DNA from: Beta vulgaris subsp. vulgaris
Taxonomy: Eukaryota > Streptophyta > Magnoliopsida > Caryophyllales > Amaranthaceae
DNA: 64,000 nt
Assembly (NCBI RefSeq): GCF_026745355.1
Contig: NC_079205.1
Coordinates: forward strand, 56,315,573 to 56,379,572
Direction of reading: 5' to 3'
Positions 23,532-34,396 of this stretch are shown one piece after another. A program made the translations under genes and the position numbers. Every line of letters begins with the position of its first letter. Position 1 is the stretch's first letter. Below the pieces are notes generated by a model. The model was not told the DNA's origin. It did no database searches and worked only from the letters and a program-made list of their open reading frames with translations.

Positions 23532-24100
23532 GATGACAATCCAGTCCGGATCCGACCCTAGTCCGCTCCGAAGGAAAAAAAAATCCGAGTCGGCTTCGAC
23601 AAAAAAGTAATTCGACTCAGACTCCGTTAAAAAAGTCCGACTCTGAGTCGGAGGAGGGTCGGAGGAGGATCTCATAAAAAAATCCTACTTCGACTTTGAG
23701 TCAATCAATCCTTTTTTCATATTCATGTTAATGTATTATTTATGTATAACATGATTTCGACTTTCAACCAATTGTATCATATAGGATTTTTCCATTGAAG
23801 AAATGATTGTTAAAAATAATAGTAATATTTAGATTATTTGTAGTATATATGATTTCCATATGATTATTGGAATAAATTGTAATGATTACATTATTGTATT
23901 ATAGAAGACTATTCTATTATAAAAAATGGGCAGAAAAATAAGTCGGATCGGGTTCGAAGTTGTATGTTCGGATTTTAAGTCGGATTCGAATTTTTGGAGC
24001 CGGATGTCGGAGCCGGACTCGGGTTTAAAATCCGACTTCTTGTAGGATATGAGTCGAATTATGCATAATCTGGTCCAAGTTCGACCCGTTGTCATCATAT
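23532..24100. mobile_element. hAT-type MITE
   Basis: The left end reads GGGATGACAATCCAGTCCGG. The right end on the opposite strand reads GGATATGATGACAACGGGTC. Numerous TCGGAGTCGGA/CCGACTC subterminal repeats lie on both sides of an AT-rich core. Target duplication not resolved. Confidence 0.65.
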
Positions 24101-25159
24101 CCATTATGTTAATTTTCTTTGTTGTTGTTATCATCAAACGATTGATATGTTAAATATATGCGTAGTAAGTTATTGAGTTCAGGAAAAAGTTAGTTTGCTT
24201 CTTTTTTTTCATGAAATCAAGTACGTTTCAAAAATTAAAGATGTAAAAGCAAATGTCATAGAAAAATAAAAGAATGAAATCAAATTGTTTGCCTAAGGAT
24301 GAAAGTGTGACACTTGTTTGTTTTTTTATTTAGAAAATTTATATATATATCTCTAATATATTTTTCTGATTGGATTACCAAATAATATTATTATATTCAT
24401 TCAACATCTTTGAGTACTATAGTTGTATACTTGTATCTACACTCCTCAAACGATTTTCACTAATCTTATATGCACGTCTTTAGTTCTCAATCCATTCCTT
24501 TTTTTGTTGCATATTTATTTTTTATCATCTGTTAATTATCTCACATACCAATTCTAGCACAATGTTTATGATTTCGTAATGTTAGTGATTTATTTGTAAT
24601 ATTTAAAAGATTCTTGATTTCATATTTCTATTTCACGTTACTCGATTATGCTCTTGGTGGGAATATAATGACCTACTTATACTACCTGCCCCAATTTGTT
24701 TCTCCTCTACAAAAAAACCATGACATCCTCCGCTCCACCACCACTACCACAATCCTCCACCAGATTAACTGATTGTTCTTGCAACACAACTTCATCGCTT
24801 AAAACCCCTAATTATTCTACTCTCATGAATCTTTGTTTTTTCAGTGTTTTTTACCCCCAATTTCTTCGTTGTTTTCTGGATTATCTGATAGTTGTTGATT
24901 ACATATGTTATGAGATCTGAATTTTGCTTAATTGATAGTGATCTATATAAGCTAGCAAATTCGAAGCAAAAATTCTCACATCAAAATTATATTAGTTTTT
25001 GAAGAAAATCTCTTGAAAACTTATCGAAGTAAATCTATTCAAGCAAATACAATTTCGAAAACCAAGTCCTTGGTGCTACTTGCATTAGAATTGAATTACT
25101 CTTAGTAAATGATTAATTTATGTAGACATAGTATATACGCTAGAATGGTTCACTTTGAG
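24101..25159. other. AT-rich intergenic DNA with one doubtful small ORF
   Basis: An ORF at about 24720-24920 begins MTSSAPPPLPQSS and has a Cys-rich then hydrophobic tail. It looks more coding-like than its surroundings but matches no family I recognise and may be a first-exon remnant. Nothing else supportable. Confidence 0.3.
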
Positions 25160-25950
25160 GCTTTGGGTTGGTGTACAGGGAACACTTACTGGAAGGTGGC
25201 TCTTATTCCATCTCTCCCTCTTAGTTCTTGTTATTATATAACTAAACTCTGACCGTACCTGTAAGCTCTTAAGACGTCACAATTATAGTGGATTGGTGGA
25301 CTTATCATTGCCACCCGCGATTTTCACCATCACTTGGGTTTCCGCGTCACCAAATTCTTGTTTGTATGATTTAAGCTAAAGTTTAAGCACCAAAAAGATA
25401 TCCTCATGCAATATATGAACGTAATAAATTTCAAATTTGTCGATCCATTTGATAAAAGTATTGCACTAAGCAAAATAGCAAATTATACATACCAAAAGCC
25501 TGGAAGACATAGCTCATACACATAATAAAAAGTAGAATCTGGATTTAGTATTTTGTATCTAGTGCTAGTGTTAGGATATTACTATTAGTGATACAGTAAA
25601 ATATATTAGTTTGAGTGAGCAAAGTTTGCATTTGAAATAAAATTAAGTTTTTTTTGTTAAAGATACACATATCAGTTAGTTTGACTGTCTTTACTCTTTA
25701 CCATCATTACTTGCAAATATTCCAAATTGAATTCACAATTTTAATTATTGTTTGTTGTTGCTTAGTTCTTGTAAAGCCTTGGAACTAAAAATGAGAAAGT
25801 TGCTTTTTTTTATATTGGAAATACGTCAAAACTTATGTTGTCACAACGGTAGTTGTATGCTTAGTATTTCCTCTTGCCTCCGATACTCCATGCTCATTTC
25901 CTGATATCCCATATCAACGGATATTTCGACGGTGATGTTTTCCTAGAATG
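25160..25950. repeat. Direct duplication, copy B
   Basis: Second copy of the 0.7 kb segment (see copy A). It keeps an uninterrupted ATTGGTGGACTTATC target site where copy A holds the LINE, and has about 170 bp extra at 25375-25545. The two copies differ by scattered substitutions and indels, so the duplication is old compared with the LINE. Confidence 0.85.
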
Positions 25951-26352
25951 TGTTTACTGTTTAGATAAGATAACTCTTGTTTTAGCTTCTTCTCTTATCT
26001 GTTGTTTGTAACTTATTGTGCAAGTGTGATGAAGACAACAACAGCACAACTTTCAGGAGATATTTTTTCTCTCAATGTGATCTCACCACATTCATTTCGT
26101 TCAGCTTAGGAAAACTCCAGAGAGGAGAGCAGTACATTAAATACTAAGCTATGTCCACTGTCATAGTGACAAGTGTCCTTCTAGGAAATAGACAAAACAA
26201 ACGGTCACAAGACCACTAGTACTGCTGCTGCTATAACAGAAAACTCAGAATATCAACCTAGGATCATGGGATACACCATGATTACAGATATCAGAGAATT
26301 ACAGATTACAGAGAATAGTGGACCATTACTACAACCAAGGGACCTATTCTCT

Positions 26353-28425
26353 TTACTCCCCCTCAAGCTGAGAGGAAGGATGAACTCCCAGCTTGGAAAG
26401 TAGGTTGTTATGTTGCTGAGTGGGCAGTATCTTAGTGAAGATATCTGCTACTTGTTCTGTGGAAGTAACATAAGTTGGAGAGATAACACCTTCAGTTGCC
26501 TTGTCTCTCACAAAGTGACAGTCAATTTCCACATGTTTTGTTTTCTTATGTTGTACTGGATTGGCAGCAATGGCCAGTGCTGCTTGATTGTCACAGAATA
26601 GAGGTGTAGAGCCCATGGACTTAAGACCAAGGTCTTTCAGAAGTTGAGTTAACCACATGACTTCACAAATTGCAAGTGCCATAGTCCTCTATTCTGCTTC
26701 AGCAGTGCTTCTAGCTACCACACTTTGCCTTTTTGCCTTCCAAGAGATAGGGGACTTTCCAAGTAAAACACAAAAACCTGAAGTAGATCTCCTAGTGTTG
26801 GGGCATCCAGCCCAATCACTATCACAATAGGCCTGTAGTTGAGCTGCTGAGTCAGATGCAAGAAGAATCCCTTGGCTGCAGGAATTAGACAAGTACCTAA
26901 GAACCTTGATTGCAGCTTGATAATGAGCTGAAGTGGGTTGGTGCATAAACTGACTTAAGATATGCACAGTGTATGCAATATCTGGTCTAGTTATTGTCAA
27001 GTAAATCAACTTACCCACCAGCCTTTGATAAGGAGCAGGATCTGGTAGAGGAGTCCCTAAAGTAGCAGTGAGTTTAACATGACTGTCCATAGGCAGTCTA
27101 AGAGGTTTGCATTGCTTCATACCATACTGATGCAGAATGTCTTGAACATATTTCTTCTGAGACAAGAAGATCCCTTGATGAGATCTATCAGCTTCTATTC
27201 CCAAAAAGTATCTGAGCTCACCCATATCTTTCATATTGAACTGGGAAGACAGGACTTGTTTTGCACTTGTGATAGCCATCATGTTGTCACCAGTGATGAT
27301 CAAATCATCCACATACACAAGGATAGCAACAAAACCTAGCTCAGTTTGCTTAGTGAAGAGTGAGTAATCAGTTCTAGACTGAGAGAAGTTATGAGATGTC
27401 AAGGCTGTGCTCAACTTGGCAAACCATTGCCTTGGAGCCTGTTTTAGGCCATAAAGAGATTTGAGAAGCTTGCACACCAGCACTTTATTGTTACTTACAG
27501 CTCTTTGCTCATCATCATTAGAGAACCTGAAACCTTGATGAGTGTAACCAGGAGGCATCTTCATGTACACAGTTTCTTGAAGATCTCCATGAAGAAAGGC
27601 ATTTTTTACATCCATTTGATGTACATGCCATGACTTCATTGCTGCAATAGCTAGTAGGGACCTTACAGTGGCAAGTTTGGCCACTGGAGCAAATGTTTTA
27701 GAGTAGTCTATACCTTGCTTCTGCTTGTTTCCTAGAACAACAAGTCTAGCTTTAGCTCTGTCAACTGTACCATCAGCATGATATTTTGTTTTATAGATCC
27801 ATTTACAACCAATTGGTTGCTTGCCCTCAGGCAATGTAGTGATTTCCCAGGTGTTGTTAGCTTCCAAAGCTTCCAGTTCTTCATTCATGGCTGTTAACCA
27901 GTGCTGATTTTTCATTGCATCTTTTAGATGAATAGGATCTGGGTTTTGAGATAAATTACTCATAAAGCAGAAGAATTGAGTGGAGACAGGTGTAGATGTG
28001 GATTTATGGATTTGGGTAGGCAAGTTTGTGGTGGTCATGTTAGAAATATGGTAATCTGAGTGCCAAAATGGTGTTTTGTGTGTCCTGGTTGATTTTCTAG
28101 GTGTGATAGGTGAGGTTACAGGTATGTGTGTTTGAGTTGGAGTGGACTGAGTAGAATCAGACTCATCTTCTTCATAATTATAGGAGTTTTGAGTGGGAAC
28201 AGGTGAGGTGAGGGAAGGAGTGTTAGTAGGTTGAGAAGAGGTAGAGTGAAAAACATGATAAGGGTATATGTTTTCATGGAATTTAACATCCCTAGACACA
28301 AATGTAATGCCAGTGAGAAGGTTATAGAGTCTATATCCCTTCTTATTCACAGGATAACCAATAAACACACATGGCACCCCTCTGGGTTGAAATTTATCTG
28401 TGTTAGGTGTAGGATTAGATGCCAT
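26353..28425 (-). pseudogene. Copia pol, 3' part: integrase tail, reverse transcriptase, RNase H
   Basis: 28425-26689 carries the integrase C-terminus ([17 protein letters not shown]), RT ([20 protein letters not shown]; catalytic YVDD at plus 27301-27318) and the start of RNase H ([26 protein letters not shown]). An in-frame TAG at 26689-26691 stands where the family has Tyr (EAEYR). The frame resumes to 26353 (EVMWLTQLLKDLG; ALAIAANPVQHKKTKHVEID). At the 5' side the frame is joined to the upstream part only through a one-base shift near 28440, at AAATC before ATTGGATGCTTAGC. The fragment is therefore not translatable as a single polyprotein. Confidence 0.93.
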
Positions 28426-28559
28426 TGCTAAGCATCCAATGATTTCAGATGGCTATATTTGGGCTTAGTTTTGTGCAAAGCTTCATGTGGGGAGATGTTG
28501 CCTATGACAGGAGATGGAAGCTTATTAGTTATGTGCACAGCAGTGTGAACACAATCACC

Positions 28560-30719
28560 TCAAAAATGCAATGGAAGGCCAGCTTGAAATCTCAAGGCTC
28601 GAGCCATTTCCAATATGTTTCTATGTTTTCTTTCAACCCTAGCATTTTGCTGAGGTCTATCAACACAAGATGTTTGATGCAAGATCCCCAATTTTGCAAA
28701 AAATGGTTTACACTTCTTGTCATCAAATTCTAAGGCATTGTTAGATCTTAGAATCTTTACTTGCCTTTCAAAATGAACTTTTGCCATGTTGACAAGTGTT
28801 TCAATAGCATCAAAAGCATCTGATTTCTGTTTGAGAAGGTGAACCCAAGTAACTCTACTGTGATCATCAACCACAGTGAGAAAATATCTGTGTCCTCCCC
28901 TGGTAGAGACTCTGTAGGGCCCCCATATGTCTATATGCACTAGATCAAAGATTTGCTTTGCTCTAGATTGGCTAGGAGTGTAGGGTAGTTTGGTGAATTT
29001 GGCAAGAGGACAGGTGAGACATACCTCTGAGTCAGAGTGTTTTCCAATGTGAATCTCATCAATTTTCTCAATTTTAGACATAGGAGCATGTCCCAATCTA
29101 TGATGCCAAAGGGTAGATGAACTCAATTTAGGTACATGGGTTAGGTTTGTAGGGACATGACTGCAGGAAGTTGCAGCTGCCAGGGCTCTTTTTGGATGGA
29201 TTTTTGTGGTGTTAAAAGGTAATGTTTTTGCAATGTTTTCAGAGTTTTTAAGGTTGGCTAAGGTGACAGACACAGGTTCATTAATCAAGTAATACAACCC
29301 ATTCACAGCTTTCCCTATTCCTTTCACAGCATTACTGTTAGTGTCTTGAATCACACAATATTTATGATGAAAAATGATTTTGCAGTTTCCTTCCTGGGTG
29401 AGTTTTGTTACAGATACAAGGTTGTGTTTAAAAGAGGGAATGTGAAGGACCTTAGTTAGGTGAAGATCATTTTGAAGCCTAATTTCACCAATGTGAGATA
29501 TAGGTGATGTTTGTCCAGTAGGAAGATTTATCTTAGGCTCATACTTGCACTGAATAGTGTTTTTCAAAAGGTCAAGGTTTCCACACATGTGGTCTGAAGC
29601 TCCAGAATCTATAATCCAGTCATTTACAGTAGCATCAACTAATGAACAAAACACCATACCTGCATAGGAGAAGTCCATTTCTTCATCAGTTTCTGATGAT
29701 TGAACTCTGGATGGTGTTGGAAGCAAGCTTAAGAGCTGTTCAAGCTGTTGTTGTGTGATTACTGGGGAAGATGATACACTTCCTTCACTCTGTGAACTGG
29801 TTGCAGCATTAGCAGCTGTCATCTGATTTCCAGGCCTATGTTTGCTCCATTTTTGGCCATTTGGCTTCCATTTCTGCTTCTGTGATTGCTGGAACTTGTT
29901 TCTTGGGTGACCAGGAGGGTAACCTACCACAGTCCAACACTTCTCTCTGGTATGTCCAGTTTTATTGCAAGCACTACACATCAACACTCCCCCTGTGCCT
30001 TTGTTGTACATTGCTAGCCCTTCTATTTCTTCCTTTACACCCCCAAGCACATCTCTCTGAGATTCTTCTTGCTCTAGGTTGGCACAAGCACCTTCTGCAG
30101 AGGGTAATGGACTCATCATGAGCAACTGACTTCTCTGAGCTCCATACATTTCATCTAAACCATTCAGGAACTGAAATAGTTTCAGTTCTTCCCTCTGTCT
30201 ATCCAGTGCTTCAATAAATGCTGAAAATTCTGCTGTCATAGTGGTTATAGGAGGAAGAGTGTTTAATGATTCTAGCTCTTCCCAGCAAGCTTTCATCAGA
30301 GTGTAGTATTCACTAATAGGTTTATTTTGTTGTTTGGTTTCATAAACCTGTTTGTTTAACTTGTATTTTCTAGAACCGTTTGTAAGAGAGAATCTCCTTT
30401 CCAACTGATTCCAGATTGTGTGAGCACTGTTAACAAACATTATGGATTTTTTAATAGGGTCTGTTACAGATGACAGAATCCAAGAGATTATCATGCTGTT
30501 ACAAGTTTCCCAGGCCTCTCCCTTTACAGCATCACTGGTATCTTTCTTCACAACTCCAGTGACAAACCCTAGCTTTCTTTTTGAAGCCAAAGCTATCTCC
30601 ATAGAACGTTTCCAAGGTCTGTAATTACCAGTACCTTGAAGTTTTTCAATAGGTAGAAAGTTGTTTGCATCTGATGGGTGAAGGTAAAGAGGACTAGTTG
30701 TTTCAATTTTTGTTATCAT
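28560..30719 (-). CDS. Copia gag, protease and integrase core
   Basis: 719 residues from an ATG 82 bp inside the 5' LTR/PBS. In order: gag of the UBN2/DUF4219 type (residues about 20-260, GNYRPWKRSMEIALASKRKL), a zinc knuckle (CSACNKTGHTREKC), protease (WIIDSGASDHMCGN), GAG-pre-integrase with HHCC zinc site (LWHHRLGHAPMSK; CLTCPLAKFTKL) and the integrase core (HIDIWGP; VVDDHSRVTWV; RSNNALEF; RPQQNARVERKHR). It stops at a TGA at 28560 in place of an expected Trp (HF-stop-GDCVHTA). The protease and the visible integrase core residues are intact. Confidence 0.95.
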   Translation of the reverse strand: MITKIETTSPLYLHPSDANNFLPIEKLQGTGNYRPWKRSMEIALASKRKLGFVTGVVKKDTSDAVKGEAWETCNSMIISWILSSVTDPIKKSIMFVNSAHTIWNQLERRFSLTNGSRKYKLNKQVYETKQQNKPISEYYTLMKACWEELESLNTLPPITTMTAEFSAFIEALDRQREELKLFQFLNGLDEMYGAQRSQLLMMSPLPSAEGACANLEQEESQRDVLGGVKEEIEGLAMYNKGTGGVLMCSACNKTGHTREKCWTVVGYPPGHPRNKFQQSQKQKWKPNGQKWSKHRPGNQMTAANAATSSQSEGSVSSSPVITQQQLEQLLSLLPTPSRVQSSETDEEMDFSYAGMVFCSLVDATVNDWIIDSGASDHMCGNLDLLKNTIQCKYEPKINLPTGQTSPISHIGEIRLQNDLHLTKVLHIPSFKHNLVSVTKLTQEGNCKIIFHHKYCVIQDTNSNAVKGIGKAVNGLYYLINEPVSVTLANLKNSENIAKTLPFNTTKIHPKRALAAATSCSHVPTNLTHVPKLSSSTLWHHRLGHAPMSKIEKIDEIHIGKHSDSEVCLTCPLAKFTKLPYTPSQSRAKQIFDLVHIDIWGPYRVSTRGGHRYFLTVVDDHSRVTWVHLLKQKSDAFDAIETLVNMAKVHFERQVKILRSNNALEFDDKKCKPFFAKLGILHQTSCVDRPQQNARVERKHRNILEMARALRFQAGLPLHF

Positions 30720-31131
30720 GGTTTAAAAAAGGATGAAGCTGAGGAAATAAGATTTTACAGATTTGAAGTTGTTGATATGAGAACCGTGGCTCTGATACCA
30801 TGAAGACAACAACAGCACAACTTTCAGGAGATATTTTTTCTCTCAATGTGATCTCACCACATTCATTTCATTCAGCTTAGGAAAACTCCAGAGAGGAGAG
30901 CAGTACATTAAATACTAAGCTATGTCCACTGTCATAGTGACAAGTGTCCTTCTAGGAAATAGACAAAACAAACGGTCACAAGACCACTAGTACTGCTGCT
31001 GCTATAACAGAAAACTCAGAATATCAACCTAGGATCATGGGACACACCATGATTACAGATATCAGAGAATTACAGATTACAGAGAATAGTGGACCATTAC
31101 TACAATCAAGGGACCTATTCTCTTTATGTGA

Positions 31132-31345
31132 TAAACAAAGTTGAGATACCTTCATTGATTGCTGTGTTTCTGTTCAAATTGTTGTCAACATCACTGAATC
31201 CTGAGCCTTTTCCGATTCATCATTTTTGGTTGTTGTTGAGTTTCATTTTATCTCATTTTGCTCAGACTACTGGTGTTGTATGAAACTATTGCGAGTTCGC
31301 GCCTCTTTGTACTTGAGGCAATCCGAAATCAGCCTTACACATTTA
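31132..31345. other. Flank of the copia insertion, possibly coding
   Basis: If the copia element is removed, a frame runs from about 25995 through the target site to 31283 (YCASVINKVEIPSLIAVFLF, then a hydrophobic tail). It is preceded by a TTTTAG that could be an acceptor. No family recognised; it could be chance. Confidence 0.2.
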
Positions 31346-31527
31346 GGCTTGTTCTCTTCGGCGTAAAACAACTGAACTGAACTGATCTGAACAAAACTGA
31401 ATTAAACTGAACTGAAGTTACTGAACTGAATTGAACTGAAATGAATAGTGATATGTGAGAGTAAAAGTATTGTCAAGAGCTGAACTGAACTGAACTGAAC
31501 TGAAAATAGGCTGGGGAGAACAGCCCC
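31346..31527. mobile_element. Harbinger-like MITE with CTGAACTGAA repeats
   Basis: TTA at 31343-31345 and 31528-31530 flanks ends GGCTTGTTCTC and GAGAACAGCCCC, an imperfect inverted repeat. The interior is a series of CTGAACTGAA units in both halves. Confidence 0.75.
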
Positions 31528-32127
31528 TTAGTCAGGAAAAGGGTATGCAAAATCTAATCTCTCCCTAATACTTCAAAATTAATTTTTGTACAAGTTTTTT
31601 CAATCAGCTTGCTATCAAACTATAATAAAAGGGCCTTGCTGATGAGATCAGAATCAAGATTATCTTTGGTTCGCCTTACTTCAAATCATATTTAGATTAT
31701 ACATATGGATATTGTTCGATTTAGAATGGCAATAGATATTGAGTCTTCAAACAAGGGATAGATCAAAATTAATGAATGATTTGTGCAATGAGCTTAATAA
31801 CAATATGGAACAACATTTTGATAGTAGGAAATACAGTAGTTGTCTAACTTCAAACAACAATTCCAATGAGTTCCAATATAGGAGGAAATGTTCATCAGAT
31901 TAGTAAAAATTGGCAAATCGCTCAGCAGCAGGTTACCAGCGCAGCTGTTGCTGATTACTTGGATAGATGAAATGCAAAATCCAGCAGTAAGCTGTGAAAC
32001 AAGACACTATTATGTGGACATTATGCATGAGCTGGCTAAAAAGCTTCATCAAAGCCCATTCGTCGGTTGCCAAAATCAAAAACAGAATGGTACACTCCCA
32101 TGAAAACGTTTCCTAGGCTCCTGCGAC
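31528..32127 (+). other. Possible exon remnants, unrecognised
   Basis: About 31740-31902 reads SKLMNDLCNELNNNMEQHFD in one frame. About 31884-31968 reads GGNVHQISKNWQIAQQQVTS followed by AAVADYLDR and a stop in another, after a TATAG. Codon use looks protein-like but neither matches a family I know, and no full gene structure could be built. Confidence 0.25.
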
Positions 32128-32129
32128 AT

Positions 32130-32340
32130 ACTCTCTCCATCCTAATTTAGTTGCTACATTTTGACCGTAGGCACTATTCACGTCATAAATTTGACTATCT
32201 TTTACTCCATTTATATAAGAAAAAAACATAGTCATGTTGGATCTTGTTTGATTCATCCCAATTTGCATTTTTGGTGTTCGAAGTTGCATCTCGTAAACTG
32301 TGATAAAGCAAATGTAGCAACTAAAGAGGAAGGAGTTGAC
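32130..32340. mobile_element. CTCCNTCC-type MITE
   Basis: The ends CTCTCTCCATCCTAATTTAG then TTGCTACATTTT, and CTCCTTCCTCTTTAGTTGC then TACATTTGCT on the opposite strand, form an inverted repeat. It shares the internal motif GTCATGTNGGATCTTGTTTG with the MITEs at 54436, 59014 and 63316, so they are one family. Confidence 0.7.
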
Positions 32341-32562
32341 AACACAAGCACAAAAAGGTCTGTTTCCAATAGTGAATGTCAAATTTAGCAGAAAATCACA
32401 TTTTAGCTATGGCACAGGGGACTACTGCATCTCCTACAGGGTTGGAAATCTATGGCACAGTCGTGAAGAATAGAAAAACACATTTTAGCGATGACGCTTG
32501 AAACTTATAACCTGCAACACTTTAAGGAAATAAAGGTAACCTTGTCAACGTAAGACAATATC

Positions 32563-33833
32563 TCTGTTGTAACCTAAGGGAACACTCAAGAAGGGGGGGT
32601 TGAATTGAGTGGTGAAATCTAATCGATTTTCGCAAAAATCCTTTCACAGCTCAGTGCCAGGCTCTGAGCTGAACACTCGAAAATTGCTATTTTGCGTTTT
32701 TGCGAATAATAAACTTAAAAGATATTAGATTTGACACAAGATATAACGTGGTTCAATCTCACCTCTGAGATCTACGTCCACAAGAAACAAAAACTCTTTT
32801 TCTTTTTTGAATCCTATAATATCAAACTCTTGATACAATACGATTCCCCTCACTACTAACCCTAGTAATGACTCCCAACACTTAACTCTAAGTGTTGACA
32901 CTCTTTATAATGTAAAAGTTACAAAAAGAACGATCCTCAAAGATGTGCTTCTTAGTCAAGCAAATAGAGGACAATTACAATTGTGAAATAGTAACTTAAA
33001 CCTAACAGCTCAGTGCTACGCTCAGTGCCAAGGAAATAGTTTTCAGCTTTTTACTTAGACTCGATTTTCTCTCTGAAAACGTGAGATTTAAAAGTGAATT
33101 CTGATTCCCTTTTATAGGCTTGGTTAGGACGAAAATCACTTAAAAATATCTTTATCTTTTAATCCTTGATTTAAGGGATAAACTTTATCTTTTTCTATCT
33201 TTTATCTTTTAAACAAACAAAGATAAGTTTTCCATATGGATTTTCTTTTTCAACTTAAAGTATTTTTCCAAATCCTTTTAGAAAAACTAAAACACGTTTT
33301 TATAAAATTCTGTTTTTATAAAAAATCTTTTCTTGAAAACACGTTTTTATAAAAACTTGTTTTATAAAAATCTTTTCTTTAGAAAACACGTTTTTATCAA
33401 CAACCGATTTTTATCAAAATCTTTTTCAAAAACTTGTTTTATTAAAATCTTTTCTAAAACTCGTTTTATAAAGACACGGTTTTCATAAATCTTTATCAAA
33501 ACTTATTTTTATTAAACCGCAATTTTTAGAAAATCTTTTTCTCTAAAAACTCGTTTTCCTAATCCCTTTTGATTTCTGATTTTGAAAACTTATTTCCTTT
33601 TTATATAGAAATATAATTTTAATATAATTATTTACTTTCTTAACTCAAAGAAGATAATAATTATATTAACTTTATATTTCTATATTGAGCACCTTGCATA
33701 TTACTAAGCACATTACATTTGAATCTAAAGTTACTATTCTAAGAAATTATAAACTCGAACTTCATTCTTGATTCTTCTTTTCTTCAAAGTCTTCGTTTAT
33801 CAATTTCTTTCTTCTTCGTGCATCTGTTGTAAC
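32563..33833. mobile_element. Unclassified repeat bounded by TCTGTTGTAAC
   Basis: The 11-bp sequence TCTGTTGTAAC occurs at 32563-32573 and 33823-33833. The interior starts CTAAGGGAACACTCAAGAAG and GGGGGGTTGAATTG, and contains ATAACGTGGTTCAATCTCAC and GATCTACGTCCAC, phrases I associate with widespread non-autonomous plant repeats. The right half (33240-33560) is a decayed array of TTTTTATAAAANCNTNTTTT units. No coding capacity; class not determined. Confidence 0.45.
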
Positions 33834-34154
33834 TGTTACATACTTTCATGCTATAACATATTATATTAATTTTCATCATCAAAACATAACATGTACATGC
33901 ACAACAATCTCTTTGTTGGATTTTTCTGCTTCAACTGATTCTGACTCCAAATCACTGTCATCTGACAGGCACTGGGGCACTGGATGACAGTTCGTCTGCA
34001 ACAGAAGAAAGTTATTTTTTCTAGTTTTCTTTCCTGAACAGTTTTCATATCATTCCTGCAAATCAGTTTGATCAAATTCATGAAGTGATCATTCTGTCTA
34101 GTTTTAGCTCAAATAAGAGTCCACTGTGAATTACTTTTCTTTTTGAATTGGCAT

Positions 34155-34396
34155 TGTTAATTACTTGGACTAGACTAGTCCAGTTCATGGTCTGGTTGGA
34201 TCGCTTTTGTGGACCGAGCTGGGCAGTTTTAGTAGCGAGCTTTCGTGGGCTGGGCTCAAAAAATCTGGCCCACAATCCACCCACCAATTTTACGGTTCGA
34301 GTTGGGCTAGATCGAACGTTTGGCGGGCTTAGCCTACACGGCCAAGAGGCGGGTTGGGCTGGATCGGCCCGCACTGTTGACCATCTCTACGCTCAC
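34155..34396. mobile_element. hAT-type MITE fragment
   Basis: Clearly homologous to 46750-47006 (shared GGCAGTTTTAGTAGCGAGCT-like core, CCCACAATCCACC, GTTCGAGYTGGGCTAGAT) and with the same right end (GTTGACCATCTC). The left end is not visible, so the copy is probably truncated. Confidence 0.6.

Larger units (their letters stand above)
26030..31126 (-). mobile_element. Ty1/copia LTR retrotransposon, young but with a broken pol
   Basis: Two LTRs of 326 bp (26030-26355 and 30801-31126) differ at only three positions seen by eye. The target duplication TGTGA lies at 26025-26029 and 31127-31131. In minus orientation the primer-binding site TGGTATCAGAGCC (plus 30788-30800) follows the 5' LTR directly and matches initiator tRNA-Met. 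A purine tract, TTGAGGGGGAG, precedes the 3' LTR. Gag-pol order is gag, protease, integrase, RT, RNase H, as in copia. The LTRs begin TA rather than TG in element orientation and end CA. Confidence 0.97.
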
